DNA from: Alcaligenes sp. SDU_A2
Lineage (GTDB): Bacteria; Pseudomonadota; Gammaproteobacteria; Burkholderiales; Burkholderiaceae_B
Assembly: GCF_038237375.1 (NCBI RefSeq)
Contig: NZ_CP151273.1
Coordinates: 2,108,001 to 2,172,000 of the forward strand
Length of the DNA stretch: 64,000 nt
Direction: 5' to 3'
The notes beneath the pieces are model-generated. The model worked only from the letters and a program-made list of their open reading frames with translations. It was not told the origin of the DNA and did no database searches. Numbering within the stretch: the first letter of the stretch is position 1; each line of letters starts with the position of its first letter. Below are positions 1 to 8,856 of this stretch, piece after piece. The position numbers and the translations under genes are program-made.

Positions 1-1135
1 CGCCCGGCAGGCTTAAATAATGTTCACAACCCGAACCCAATGCCGACGGGCGTACGCGTATATGGTAGGACTGGGCACCGGGCACGCAGTCGCTGGCCGG
101 CTGATAGTCTTGTTCCTGCCCATCGGCGCTGCGCAAATCTACCCGATCCACACTGTAGATCTGCGCGCCATGACGCCCGGTCACCGGCCGGATACGATAT
201 TCCGGCTGCCGGTGGTCCACATACAAAGGCTGGCCATCCAGCGGATACAAATTGACGGCTGGGCTCGCATGCAAGACAAAATTGTCCACACTAACCTCCG
301 GTGCCCAATCCGGCAGACGGTCGAACTCAAAACGCAGCACCAGCCGAGTGCCCTGGCGGGCACGCCAGCGCTCCAGCCCCGTCAGCTCCAGAAAACGCAG
401 CTTTTCGGGCAGAGAAAAATATTCATGCAAAATCCGCCAGGCCGGATGCGCGCCTGCCGGCCAGGGCAATAAAGGATAGGCCGGATCAAAACCGAACGGA
501 TGCAGGCAGGCCGGCTCCAGACGCACCATGCCGCTCTCGGGCGAGCCGACCAAAATAGCGCGCGTATCGCGCATCAGAATCCGAAACAGGCCGCTGGCCA
601 CCGTGTCGCTGCCACCCAGCCACAGACGCAAAGCGTTCCCTTGCCACTGGGCCGCATCCAGCCCGGTCAGGGCCAGCTCCAGCACCAGCGCCGGTACCTG
701 ACTGGCGCGTTGACCGGCGTCCCAGTACGCCTGTTCCAGCCGCAAGGGCTCGACCGCCACCGGGTAAATCGCATTGAATACAGCGCGTTCGCCCTGCTCG
801 CCCGACGAGGTGAACGTCGTGCCGACCGGCACCTGCAAGGTCTCGCCCGTCACGCTGCGGGGGCTGTACTGCATAATGGTCATGCACGGCACAGGACGCA
901 GGAACTGGGGAAACATCAATTGCGCCAGGCTTTGCACAAACTCGGGAAAATCGTCGTCCAGCCGCTGGCGCACCAGCCCGGTCATGAAGGCCACGCCTTC
1001 GAGCAAGCGCTCTACATCGGCATCGACCGCGGCTGCACTGCCCAGCAACGGTGCCAAGGCCGGATTGCGACGACCGAATTCAGCCGCCAAGGAGCGCAGA
1101 TTGTGCAGTTCCTGTTCGTAGTATCGATTCAACAT
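1..1135 (-). CDS. tssF: Type VI secretion baseplate protein TssF (partial)
   Basis: TssF is a wedge subunit of the type VI secretion baseplate, working with TssE, TssG and TssK at the cytoplasmic base of the sheath. The reading frame runs open from the ATG at 1135 to the window edge, about 378 codons, so the C-terminal part (family length about 600) lies outside. The N-terminus MLNRYYEQELHNLRSLAAEF is the conserved TssF/ImpG opening, and PQFLRPVPCMTI follows near residue 95. It is the last visible gene of the tssA-B-C-hcp-E-F run, 40 bp after tssE. tssG is expected next, outside the window. Confidence 0.95.
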   Translation of the reverse strand, partial: MLNRYYEQELHNLRSLAAEFGRRNPALAPLLGSAAAVDADVERLLEGVAFMTGLVRQRLDDDFPEFVQSLAQLMFPQFLRPVPCMTIMQYSPRSVTGETLQVPVGTTFTSSGEQGERAVFNAIYPVAVEPLRLEQAYWDAGQRASQVPALVLELALTGLDAAQWQGNALRLWLGGSDTVASGLFRILMRDTRAILVGSPESGMVRLEPACLHPFGFDPAYPLLPWPAGAHPAWRILHEYFSLPEKLRFLELTGLERWRARQGTRLVLRFEFDRLPDWAPEVSVDNFVLHASPAVNLYPLDGQPLYVDHRQPEYRIRPVTGRHGAQIYSVDRVDLRSADGQEQDYQPASDCVPGAQSYHIRVRPSALGSGCEHYLSLPG

Positions 1136-1175
1136 TCCCATTTCCCTGGAGCACGCGCGACCGCCGGCAGGTAGG

Positions 1176-1595
1176 TCATTGCGCTTGCAAAGACACCCGG
1201 CCGGACGAGGAAATCGACGTGGCCAGCCGTATCGGCAGCTCGTGGTCGTCTACCTGCACCACGCCTTCAAGCGAAAAGCTCAAGGACAGCACCTCACTGC
1301 CCTGCTCGCTGACCTGCACTTTGGGCGCTTTCAGACGTGGCTCGTAGCGCTCGATCATGCGTGTAATGCTGTCGATGATCTCGCGCGTGGACCCGGTGCT
1401 GAAGGAGCCGGCCAGATTAGTGAAATCCGGCACCCCGAACTCCGGGTCCAGCGGCACGCTGCCGCGCCGGGTATTCAGGATGCGCTGCAGATGCTCGCGT
1501 ATCGAGACCACCAGCACCTGGGCACGTGTAGCCTGGGTCTGGATCTGCCCCGTCTCCAGCGCGGCAATACGCTCAAGCAGACGCAACTCGCGCAT
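1176..1595 (-). CDS. tssE: Type VI secretion baseplate protein TssE
   Basis: The product is a 139-residue member of the gp25-like TssE family, which helps start sheath assembly on the baseplate. Visible family features are the LNTRRGSVPLDPEFGVPDF stretch (about residues 41-59) and the following helix with ITRMIERYEPRL; the C-terminal half is the beta-rich gp25 fold. Length matches the family. It starts 12 bp after hcp ends and is followed by tssF, so it is co-transcribed in the T6SS operon. Nothing in it looks damaged. Confidence 0.95.
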   Translation of the reverse strand: MRELRLLERIAALETGQIQTQATRAQVLVVSIREHLQRILNTRRGSVPLDPEFGVPDFTNLAGSFSTGSTREIIDSITRMIERYEPRLKAPKVQVSEQGSEVLSLSFSLEGVVQVDDHELPIRLATSISSSGRVSLQAQ

Positions 1596-1607
1596 CCCTT
1601 TTCCCCT

Positions 1608-2093
1608 TTACTTTGGCGTGAGCCAGGAGTCTTCGGCCTCGATGCCGTCCGGCTCCCATGTCCAGACGATTTTCTCGTAGGTCAGGGCGATGTCTTCCAT
1701 ATGGCCGAACTGGCGGTTCTCGGGAGCCAGGCAGTTAGGCACCCAGGTACGCGAACTGGTCACCACGGCCTTTTCCAGACGGATGGTGTAGTACTTTTCT
1801 TCCGTGCCTTTAGGGCTGATCCGGTAAAATTCCAGCTCGACTTTGCTCAGCTGTTCGCCCGAGCACTGTGCCTGGAAGATCTTGGGCGAAGATTTGTCGA
1901 TTTCCTTGGTCAAGGTAATGCCCAGGTGCTGGCGCTTGCCCGAAGGCAGGCCCGTTTGCGGGCTCTTGGGCAGTTCAATACGATGATCGACGGCCTGAAT
2001 CAGAATCTTGCCGCTGTGGCCCTGAACTTCGCAGGACCCTTCGATCTTGCCCTGGGTTTCGCCTTCAAGCGTGAGATAGCATGGCATAGGCAT
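1608..2093 (-). CDS. hcp: Type VI secretion tube protein Hcp
   Basis: Hcp (TssD) hexamers stack into the inner tube that is expelled by sheath contraction and can carry effectors. The product has 161 residues, the normal size, starting MPMPCYLTLEGETQGKIEGS, a typical Hcp N-terminus, with the later FYRISPKGTEEKYYTIRLE strand segment also typical. AGGAG lies 9 bases before the ATG at 2093. An internal ATG two codons later is a possible alternative start. It sits between tssC and tssE; the 143-bp gap from tssC carries two strong stem-loops that may alter hcp mRNA level relative to the sheath genes. Confidence 0.96.
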   Translation of the reverse strand: MPMPCYLTLEGETQGKIEGSCEVQGHSGKILIQAVDHRIELPKSPQTGLPSGKRQHLGITLTKEIDKSSPKIFQAQCSGEQLSKVELEFYRISPKGTEEKYYTIRLEKAVVTSSRTWVPNCLAPENRQFGHMEDIALTYEKIVWTWEPDGIEAEDSWLTPK

Positions 2094-2163
2094 GGTAAAT
2101 TACTCCTGTTGTTAACTGACTGTGTGATGACATAAGCAGTAGTTGCCAATACCGGATACACCA

Positions 2164-2182
2164 CGACGCCTGGCTGGCGTCG
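2164..2182 (-). other. Stem-loop between tssC and hcp (second)
   Basis: A perfect 7-bp stem (CGACGCC / GGCGTCG) with a 5-nt loop lies between the tssC stop and the hcp start. No T-run follows on the minus strand, so it is not a standard intrinsic terminator. It may be an mRNA-stabilising or processing structure upstream of hcp. Confidence 0.45.
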
Positions 2183-2200
2183 CGCCGGTGCCTCAAGGCG

Positions 2201-2224
2201 GCGATCCTGTGTCAGCAGGATCGC
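2201..2224 (-). other. Stem-loop between tssC and hcp (first)
   Basis: A perfect 9-bp stem (GCGATCCTG / CAGGATCGC) with a 6-nt loop begins 13 bases after the tssC stop codon. Flanking GGCG/CGCC-like bases can extend it imperfectly. There is no U tract, so readthrough into hcp is expected, perhaps with partial attenuation or 3'-end protection of the tssB-tssC message. Confidence 0.5.
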
Positions 2225-2236
2225 CCGCCCTCAAAC

Positions 2237-3724
2237 TCAGTTTTTGTCCAGCTTGCCCACCAGCGACAGCGTGAACGATGCGCCCATGTACTTGAAGTGC
2301 GGACGCACTTTCAAGCCCACGCGGTACCAGCCTGGATCGCCTTCCACATCCGACACCGTTACCTCGGCCTGCCGCAAGGGCCGGCGGCTGCGCACGCCGG
2401 CGCTGGGGTTGTCCATATCGGCCACGTACTGACGAATCCATTCGTTCAGCTCGGCCTCCAGGTCATTGCGCTCTTTCCAGGTGCCGATGTTCTCGCGCTG
2501 GATCACCTTGATGTAGTGCGCCAGGCGGCTGACCACATAGATGTATGGCAGTTGCGTGCCCAGCTTGTAGTTGGTCTCGGCCACCTTGCCTTCTTTGTTA
2601 TTGCCAAAGAACTTGGGCTTTTGCGAGGAATTGGCCGAAAAGAAGGCCGCATTGTCCGTATTCTTGCGCATGGTCAGCGCGATAAAGCCCTGTTCGGCCA
2701 GCTCGAATTCGCGCCGTTCGGAGATCAGCACTTCGGTCGGAATCTTGGTCTGGGTCTCGCCCATTGCCTCGTAGTTGTAGATAGGCAGATCCTCGACCGC
2801 ACCCCCGCCTTGCGGCCCGATGATATTGGCGCACCAGCGATAGCGGGCAAAACTGTCGGCCAGACGGTCGGCAAAGGAAAAAGCCGCATTGCCCCACAAG
2901 AAATTCTGGTTGCCGCCCGACACATCTTCGTTGTAATTGAAGGTCTTGGCCGGCACCGTGTCCTCGCCATAAGGCACGCGCAGCAAAAAGTGCGGCAGGG
3001 TCAGGCCCACGAAGCGGGCATCGTCGGACTGGCGGAACGCATTCCACTTGGTAAACTGCGGACCTTCAAAGACCGCGCTCAGGTCTTTCAGATTGGGCAG
3101 CGCCGAATAATTGTCCACGCCAAAAAACTGCGGACCGGCCGAGGCGATGAACGGCGCATGAGCCATAGCGGACACGCTGGCCAGCGACTGCAGCAGCTTG
3201 ATGTCCTGCGTGCCGGGGCCGAACTCATAATTGCCGATGATCGAACCAAAGGGCTGACCGCCGAATTGCCCGAACTCAGCCGTGTAAACAGCGGTATACA
3301 AACCCGAGCGGGTGATGTCGGTGGCATCTTCAAAGTCTTCCAGCAGCGCCTGCTTGGACACGTTCAGGATGGCCAGCTTGTTGTTCTCGCGGAAATCCGT
3401 GCGGTCGACCAGGAATTTCAACCCCGTCCAGGCCGACTCCAGGCGCTGGAAATCGGCATGGTGCAAGATCTGGTCTACTTGACGGCACAGTTTGCGGTCC
3501 AGATTGGCAATCATCTCGTCAATCAGGCCCTGGCTGATCTTCTCGCTTTGGCGACCCGGTTCAAGCAACTCGGCCACAAACGCTTCCAGGCCCTGACGAG
3601 TAATCGAATACGCCTCGTCATCGGGCCGCAGGCGGGTCGATTCAATCAGCTCATCAAGCAGCGAGCCGCCTTCCTGAGCACCTTGCGCGGCCTGGGCCTG
3701 TTGTTCTGGTGTGTTTGCTGTCAT
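2237..3724 (-). CDS. tssC: Type VI secretion contractile sheath large subunit TssC
   Basis: TssC (VipB/ImpC) forms the contractile sheath together with TssB. The 495-residue product matches the family. It contains the conserved ESAWTGLKFLVDRTDF segment (about residues 98-113), and FGSIIGNYEFG followed by FIASAGPQFFG in the middle. The start at 3724 has a GGGG purine run about 8 bases upstream and lies 3 bp after the tssB stop, so translation is probably coupled with its partner. No ClpV gene is visible in this part of the cluster. Confidence 0.97.
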   Translation of the reverse strand: MTANTPEQQAQAAQGAQEGGSLLDELIESTRLRPDDEAYSITRQGLEAFVAELLEPGRQSEKISQGLIDEMIANLDRKLCRQVDQILHHADFQRLESAWTGLKFLVDRTDFRENNKLAILNVSKQALLEDFEDATDITRSGLYTAVYTAEFGQFGGQPFGSIIGNYEFGPGTQDIKLLQSLASVSAMAHAPFIASAGPQFFGVDNYSALPNLKDLSAVFEGPQFTKWNAFRQSDDARFVGLTLPHFLLRVPYGEDTVPAKTFNYNEDVSGGNQNFLWGNAAFSFADRLADSFARYRWCANIIGPQGGGAVEDLPIYNYEAMGETQTKIPTEVLISERREFELAEQGFIALTMRKNTDNAAFFSANSSQKPKFFGNNKEGKVAETNYKLGTQLPYIYVVSRLAHYIKVIQRENIGTWKERNDLEAELNEWIRQYVADMDNPSAGVRSRRPLRQAEVTVSDVEGDPGWYRVGLKVRPHFKYMGASFTLSLVGKLDKN

Positions 3725-3727
3725 GTT

Positions 3728-4231
3728 TTATTCCCCTTGCTTTTCCTGTACGCCCAACTCGGCCAGCAGGCGCTGGCGCGTGCCCTCGTCCTGCACCAAG
3801 CCCTGCAAACGCTTGCGAAAATCGGGCAGATTGCCCAGCGGCCCCTTCAAGGCCTTGAGCGCATCGCGCAAAGCAATCAGTTGGCGCAGTTCGGGCACCT
3901 GATCGACCAGCGCATCAGGCTGAAAATCGCGCATGGACTCAAAACGCAGGTCCACGGTCAGTTGATCGTCCGGGCCGGCCTGCTCGTTGAGCTTGTCCTG
4001 CACCAGCAATTTCAGAGACAGGTTCTGCGCCTTGAGCACTTCATTGAACGTGTCCTTGTCCACGCTGACCGGCACACGCGTATCCAATGGCGTGCTGTCC
4101 TCGCGCAAGGTGAAGTCGCCCAGCACCAATTGGCGAAACGGCAATTCCACCTGTTCCTGGGCATCGCCCGTAGCGGGCTTGTACACAATATTGACGCGCT
4201 CTTTCGGGGCGACGGAACCATCAGCAGCCAT
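3728..4231 (-). CDS. tssB: Type VI secretion contractile sheath small subunit TssB
   Basis: TssB (VipA/ImpB) is the small sheath subunit; its C-terminal helix packs against TssC. The product is 167 residues, normal for the family, with an N-terminal VNIVYKPATGDAQEQVELPF and a PELRQLIALRDALKALKGPL segment typical of TssB. AGGAG lies 8 bases before the ATG at 4231. It lies 38 bp downstream of tssA and 3 bp upstream of tssC, the usual tssA-tssB-tssC order of many proteobacterial clusters. Confidence 0.97.
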   Translation of the reverse strand: MAADGSVAPKERVNIVYKPATGDAQEQVELPFRQLVLGDFTLREDSTPLDTRVPVSVDKDTFNEVLKAQNLSLKLLVQDKLNEQAGPDDQLTVDLRFESMRDFQPDALVDQVPELRQLIALRDALKALKGPLGNLPDFRKRLQGLVQDEGTRQRLLAELGVQEKQGE

Positions 4232-4269
4232 GTCTGTTTCTCCTGTTTAGAAAATCGGGGTCTCTTCTT

Positions 4270-5712
4270 TTATCGGGCACGCAGCAGTTGCTCCCCACCC
4301 GTCTTTAACCGCGCCAGCGCGCCATCCAGCAAACGCCGCGCGGCCTCGGCCTCGGCCCCGGCCGCCATCACCAAAGAGGCCAGGCCCAACACATCCAATC
4401 CCTCACTCTCCAACACCACCGCCTTGGCTGGCCCGGCGCTGATCGCCACAGGCGCAACCGGCTGCGCCCCGGACTCGTTCAGCCAGGCAAGCGTCTGTTC
4501 GTCGGCAAAGGGCCGCCCATCGCTAAAGGCCAGGCGCTCCAGGCCCGGCAAACGCTGCAACAGCGCTTGGGTTTCAGTCAGAATCGTCTGCGCACCCGCC
4601 TGCCCCTGGGGCAACGCTTGTGCCGCTTGATAAGCCAGACGATTCAAATCCAGCCAAAAACGCAAACGACCCAGACGCGACTCAGCAAAGCGCAAGATGG
4701 CCGCCGGGTCCTGAGCGTCACTCAAACGCTCCAGCACCGCCAGGTCCGCAACAGGCGGGGGAGCGACGCGCGTCACCCCTTCCTGGGCAAGCGGCAGGGT
4801 ATCCAGAAACAGCCAGGCGCTCTGCCGATTCAAGCGCAGCAACCAGGGCGTGGCCAACAGTGCATCATCCAGGGTCAGCAAGGACTCCTGCATCGTGGCC
4901 ACGCTGTGTTCCACATAGCGCTCCGCGCCGGCCACATCGCTTAGCGTCACGGCGGCAATGGCAACGGCTTTCTCGTTCACCGTATCGGCCGCAGGCGCAG
5001 TGGTCTTATCAGACTGCGCAGCAGGCGTTACTGGCGCGGCGATCTTGTCGGGCACGGCCACCGACTCGGCTGTCTGGGGCGTCAGGGCGGATTCGCCCGG
5101 CGGTTCAGCAACCGGGGAATCAGGAATGACAGATTCAGGCGCGGCATCCGTGCCGAATGTCTCGTCCTGGGCTGACGGCAACAGTTCCGCCAAACGCTTG
5201 CCCAGACGCCACCAGGCCGGCGGCTCGTCATCCCGAGCCTGCCAGAACGTATCCAGTTCATCACACAAAGCCAGAACCTGCTCACGCTGCTGCGGCTCCA
5301 GTCCCGCCCCGCTCCAATCCGGCTCGGACAGCACGGCCTCGCATTCGTCCAGCAACCACTGGACCTGATTGCGCCGTCCGCGCAGGCGCGCCGCCGCCGG
5401 ACTCATGCTGTCCCAATGCAAGGTGTGCAGATCACGCAGCACCTGCAGGCCAGCCGCCAAGCCAGGCGCGCCATATTGATGCAGCCAGGCACCGCACAGC
5501 CAGGCACCCGCGCTCAGATCCTTGCCTTCTTTAGCCAATACCTGACCGGCCAGGGAAGCGACCAATGCCCAGTCCACGGACGTAGCGGCATGCATATCCA
5601 CACGCTTGCCGATTTCGGCCTGAAGCGACGCAAAAGTCTCGCCGTCACGTGGCATCTGCCCATGAGGTTGTGCTTCGCTGATCGCTCGTGCGCCAAGCTG
5701 GCTATCCAACAT
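4270..5712 (-). CDS. tssA: Type VI secretion protein TssA (ImpA/VasJ-type)
   Basis: TssA proteins prime and cap growth of the tube and sheath. The N-terminal ImpA-like domain is recognisable, with DWALVASLAGQVLAKEGKDL and AAARLRGRRNQVQWLLDE, followed by an Ala/Pro-rich linker near residues 195-260 and a helical C-terminal domain of VasJ type. I chose the ATG at 5712 (480 residues) because GGGAG lies 9 bases upstream; an in-frame GTG at 5739 lacks a clear ribosome binding site. It is the first gene of the visible T6SS run. Confidence 0.9.
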   Translation of the reverse strand: MLDSQLGARAISEAQPHGQMPRDGETFASLQAEIGKRVDMHAATSVDWALVASLAGQVLAKEGKDLSAGAWLCGAWLHQYGAPGLAAGLQVLRDLHTLHWDSMSPAAARLRGRRNQVQWLLDECEAVLSEPDWSGAGLEPQQREQVLALCDELDTFWQARDDEPPAWWRLGKRLAELLPSAQDETFGTDAAPESVIPDSPVAEPPGESALTPQTAESVAVPDKIAAPVTPAAQSDKTTAPAADTVNEKAVAIAAVTLSDVAGAERYVEHSVATMQESLLTLDDALLATPWLLRLNRQSAWLFLDTLPLAQEGVTRVAPPPVADLAVLERLSDAQDPAAILRFAESRLGRLRFWLDLNRLAYQAAQALPQGQAGAQTILTETQALLQRLPGLERLAFSDGRPFADEQTLAWLNESGAQPVAPVAISAGPAKAVVLESEGLDVLGLASLVMAAGAEAEAARRLLDGALARLKTGGEQLLRAR

Positions 5713-5923
5713 CACTCCGTGCTCCCAGAGTCCGGTCACCGGATGAAGGGCGACCTGCTATTGATGCACGAAGTATAGAAATGCCATGTTTAATTACCGT
5801 CCAAAGATTTCCGTTACCTATCTGTTACACGGAACGGCACAATAAACACTATGTAAACGCCCTGCTTCTGGCGCTGTACACACCGAACAGCCAGAGGCAC
5901 ACTGCCGCAATGCCAGGCAGTCC

Positions 5924-6619
5924 CTACAGCGCGACCAGCCCTTGCAAGGATTCCACTCGTAGGATGCACAACTGACCACGCCGGTCCGATATCCAGCCCA
6001 GGCGTCGCCATTTTCCAAAAATACGACTTAATGTTTCAGCACGCATACCCAGCTTGACGGCAATTTGCGAATAACTCAGCGGCAGCACCACAGGCTGACT
6101 GCCTTGCGGCTTGCCCGCCCGTAACACATATTCGGCCAGCCGCTCCTCGGCCGAACTGGAAGTCAACCAATCAATCTGATCCGTATGATGACGAATCAGA
6201 TGGGCGCTAAAGCTCAGGACCTGCACGGCAAAGCGTGCATCGTCACGGCACAAGCGCCGAAACGCCTCCCCATCGAGCAGGCAGCCTGTGCCGGCCGTGC
6301 ACGCCCGCACGCTGTGCAAATGGCGGGGCGTGGTTTCAAACAGCGTAGCCACCGACAGCCATCCTCCCGGCCCCACGTGTCCAAACACTTTGTCACTGCC
6401 CTCGGCGGTATAGCGCAAGCCCTGCAAACGCCCTGCGCACACCAGCAGGCAGGCGCTGGCCGGCTGGCCTTCGGTAAACAGCAGATCGCCGGCCTCAAAC
6501 CGTATCCAACGGCTGCGCTGTGCCAGTTCCAGCACGGCGTGTTCGCCCACCTCTGCGAACCACGGATGGCTGCGCAAGGCAGAAATCAACAAAGCGGAAG
6601 CTGAATTGACAATAGTCAT
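5924..6619 (-). CDS. Crp/Fnr-family transcriptional regulator
   Basis: The 231-residue product has an N-terminal cyclic-nucleotide-binding-like beta-roll (FEAGDLLFTEGQPASACLLV, about residues 41-60) and a C-terminal winged helix, with the recognition region SYSQIAVKLGMRAETLSRIF near residues 182-201. The cysteine cluster that binds the Fe-S centre in true Fnr is not present at the N-terminus, so oxygen sensing by that mechanism is unlikely. It diverges from the Fur-linked uptake locus starting near 6714 and lies upstream of, but about 210 bp away from, tssA. Which of the two it controls cannot be told from sequence. Confidence 0.88.
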   Translation of the reverse strand: MTIVNSASALLISALRSHPWFAEVGEHAVLELAQRSRWIRFEAGDLLFTEGQPASACLLVCAGRLQGLRYTAEGSDKVFGHVGPGGWLSVATLFETTPRHLHSVRACTAGTGCLLDGEAFRRLCRDDARFAVQVLSFSAHLIRHHTDQIDWLTSSSAEERLAEYVLRAGKPQGSQPVVLPLSYSQIAVKLGMRAETLSRIFGKWRRLGWISDRRGQLCILRVESLQGLVAL

Positions 6620-6647
6620 TTGAAATACGTACCCAAACTTTTACAAT

Positions 6648-6669
6648 GAATGCGATTGATTCTTATTTG
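6648..6669. promoter_or_regulatory. Candidate Fur box
   Basis: Read on the minus strand, this stretch gives CAAATAAGAATCAATCGCAT, which resembles betaproteobacterial Fur sites (AAATnAGAATnATTnnCATT type). It lies in the divergent gap between the Crp/Fnr gene and the binding-protein gene, about 45-60 bp upstream of the latter. Iron repression of the uptake operon is the simplest reading. Confidence 0.55.
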
Positions 6670-6713
6670 TAATAATAACATTACGTCTGCGGGCACGGCT
6701 CACCGGCCGGCTT

Positions 6714-7802
6714 ATGCAGACGGGCTCCCACATGGCTACCTTTTCTTTTTTCCGCACGGCGTTCGCGGCGGGATGGCTGTTGTCATCGGCTGCACAAGCG
6801 GCACCCATTCAGTTCACGGACATGCTGGGCAATACCGTGCAACTGGCCGGGCCGTCGCAACGGGCCGTTACCCTGCCCATGCCCGCCGCTTCATTGCTGA
6901 TGTCGCTGGACGGCGGACCGAAACATCTGGCCGGCATGCATCCCAACGCCTACGGCGTCATGAAAGGCGGCCTATTGGCCCGTCTTTTCCCTGCTACCGC
7001 GCACCTACGCACCGACATCACCCGCTCCGGCTTTGCGCCCAATATCGAAACCCTGCTCCAGATCCAGCCCGACCTGGTCTGGCAGTGGGGGCATATGGGC
7101 CAGGATCTGATCGATCCGCTGCGCAATGCCGGCCTGCCTACCGCCGCCCTGCTGTACGGCGACGAATCCCAGACTCGCGAATGGATACGCCTGATCGGGC
7201 AGTCGCTGGGCCAGCAGGACCGCGCTCAGGCCCAGCTGCGCTGGCGCGAACAGGTGCGGGCCGACATCAGCGCCGTGGTGCGCCACATCCCGCCGCAACA
7301 GCGTCCCGGCGTGCTGTATCTGGCGCGACTGGAACCGCAACTGCGGGCCTCGGGCAGCGCAAGCAGCTTTGCCGATGACATCGCCCTGGCGGGGGGACGC
7401 AATGTCGCCCACACCCTGGGCAACGGCCAGACGGTGAACATCGAACAAATCATGGTCTGGGCACCCGATGTGATTTTGCTAAACAACTTCGAGCCCGGCC
7501 TGACCCCGGACACGCTCTATAACAATCCGCTGTTCGCCGATATTCCTGCGGTCCGCGCGCGCCGCGTCTACAAAGTGCCGCTGGGCGGCTACCCCTGGGA
7601 CCCGCCCAGTCAGGAATCGCCGCTGTACTGGCAATGGCTAAGCCTGCTGCTGCATCCCGATCACTTCCATTGGCCACTGCGCGAGCACATGAGCCACGCC
7701 TACCGCACCCTGTACGGACACACCCCCGACCAGACGCAACTCGATGCCATCTTGCATTTAAAACAAAACCAACACAGCGCCAGCTATGAACGCTTCCACT
7801 AA
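6714..7802 (+). CDS. Periplasmic metal-chelate/heme-type ABC substrate-binding protein
   Basis: This is a FecB/BtuF-like binding protein of class III ABC importers. A signal peptide is evident (hydrophobic core then SSAAQA before APIQFTD), placing it in the periplasm. The body shows the family pattern: FTDMLGNTVQLAGPSQRAV at the mature N-terminus, PNIETLLQIQPDLVWQWG in the middle, and WAPDVILLNN near residue 244. An ATG at 6732 (six codons later) is an equally good start and leaves the signal peptide intact. It overlaps the permease gene by 17 bp and lies downstream of a candidate Fur box. The substrate is unknown; iron chelate or heme is most likely. Confidence 0.88.
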   Translation: MQTGSHMATFSFFRTAFAAGWLLSSAAQAAPIQFTDMLGNTVQLAGPSQRAVTLPMPAASLLMSLDGGPKHLAGMHPNAYGVMKGGLLARLFPATAHLRTDITRSGFAPNIETLLQIQPDLVWQWGHMGQDLIDPLRNAGLPTAALLYGDESQTREWIRLIGQSLGQQDRAQAQLRWREQVRADISAVVRHIPPQQRPGVLYLARLEPQLRASGSASSFADDIALAGGRNVAHTLGNGQTVNIEQIMVWAPDVILLNNFEPGLTPDTLYNNPLFADIPAVRARRVYKVPLGGYPWDPPSQESPLYWQWLSLLLHPDHFHWPLREHMSHAYRTLYGHTPDQTQLDAILHLKQNQHSASYERFH

Positions 7803-8856
7803 CACCCTGCCCACCGCCAACCGCCATCCTGCCCGGATGGGTGCCTGGCTGCTGATGGGGCTGGCTCTGCCCGCTTCCATGCTGGTCGCGCTCTGCATAG
7901 GCCGCTATCCGCTGACCTTACCCCAAGTGGGCAGTTCGCTGGCCGCACTGGCCCTGCCCGACAGTCTGAACGCCTGGCTCCCCGCCATCAGCGCGGCCGA
8001 ACATCGCGTCGTCACCCAGGTGCGGCTGCCGCGCGTCTTGCTGTCTGTGCTGGCCGGCTCCAGTCTGGCGCTGTGCGGCGCGGCGTTGCAAGGCGCGTTT
8101 CGCAATCCGCTGGTCGGCCCGCAGATCCTGGGCATTTCCTCGGGCGCGGCCTTTGGCGGCTGCGCCGCCATTTTGCTGTTCTCCTCGCTCTGGGCTACGC
8201 TGGGACTGGCCTTTGCAGGCGGACTGCTGGCCGTGGCCGTGGTCTATCTGCTGGGCCGCTCCAAGGGGCGCACCACCATTTTGATGCTGGTGCTGGCCGG
8301 TATCGTGACCAGCGCGTTTTTCTCGGCGCTGATTTCCCTGGCCACCTACTTCGCCGACCCCAACGACAGCCTTCCGGCCATCGTATTCTGGCTGATGGGC
8401 AGCTTTGCCACCGCGTCCTACATCAAACTGGCCAGCGCCGCCCTGCCCATTCTGGCCGGCATGGGACTGCTGATGGCCTTGCGCTTTCGCATCAACATAC
8501 TGTCGCTGGGCGACGAGCAGGCCAGCGCCCTGGGCATTGCCGTGGAGCCTTTGCGCTGGCTGCTGCTGATCTGCACCACACTGGTGGTGTCGGCCAGCGT
8601 GGCCGTCTCGGGCACGGTAGGCTGGGTAGGCCTGGTCGTGCCGCATATCGCCCGCATGCTGGTCGGACCGGACCACCGCGCCCTGCTACCAGCCAGCGCC
8701 CTGCTGGGCGGCACCTATATGGTCTGGGTAGACACCGTCGCGCGCAGCGCCACCAGCGCGGAAATCCCGCTGGGCGTCATCACCGCGCTGATCGGCGCAC
8801 CGCTGTTTGCCTGGCTGCTGCGCCGCACCCAAGGCCAGGAGATGCGCCATGCTTGA
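7786..8856 (+). CDS. FecCD-family ABC transporter permease
   Basis: A 356-residue integral membrane permease of the FecCD/BtuC family, which imports iron-siderophore, heme or cobalamin. Family signatures include RLPRVLLSVLAGSSLALCGA (about residues 83-102), GAALQGAFRNPLVGPQILGI and, near the C-terminus, GTVGWVGLVVPHIARMLVGP. About nine or ten hydrophobic segments are visible. A single permease gene implies a homodimer. It overlaps the binding-protein gene upstream and the ATPase gene downstream (ATG at 8849 inside its last codons), so translation is coupled across the three. Confidence 0.93.
   Translation: MNASTNTLPTANRHPARMGAWLLMGLALPASMLVALCIGRYPLTLPQVGSSLAALALPDSLNAWLPAISAAEHRVVTQVRLPRVLLSVLAGSSLALCGAALQGAFRNPLVGPQILGISSGAAFGGCAAILLFSSLWATLGLAFAGGLLAVAVVYLLGRSKGRTTILMLVLAGIVTSAFFSALISLATYFADPNDSLPAIVFWLMGSFATASYIKLASAALPILAGMGLLMALRFRINILSLGDEQASALGIAVEPLRWLLLICTTLVVSASVAVSGTVGWVGLVVPHIARMLVGPDHRALLPASALLGGTYMVWVDTVARSATSAEIPLGVITALIGAPLFAWLLRRTQGQEMRHA

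Noticed and set aside
2297-4630. Long plus-strand open frame (777 codons) opposite tssC, tssB and tssA
   Set aside because: It is antisense to three well-supported T6SS genes and its translation has no domain pattern; it comes from the high-GC codon bias of the genes below it.
5713-5923. Sigma54-type promoter upstream of tssA
   Set aside because: GTGCCGTTCC-like sequence lacks the GG and GC dinucleotides at the required 10-bp spacing.
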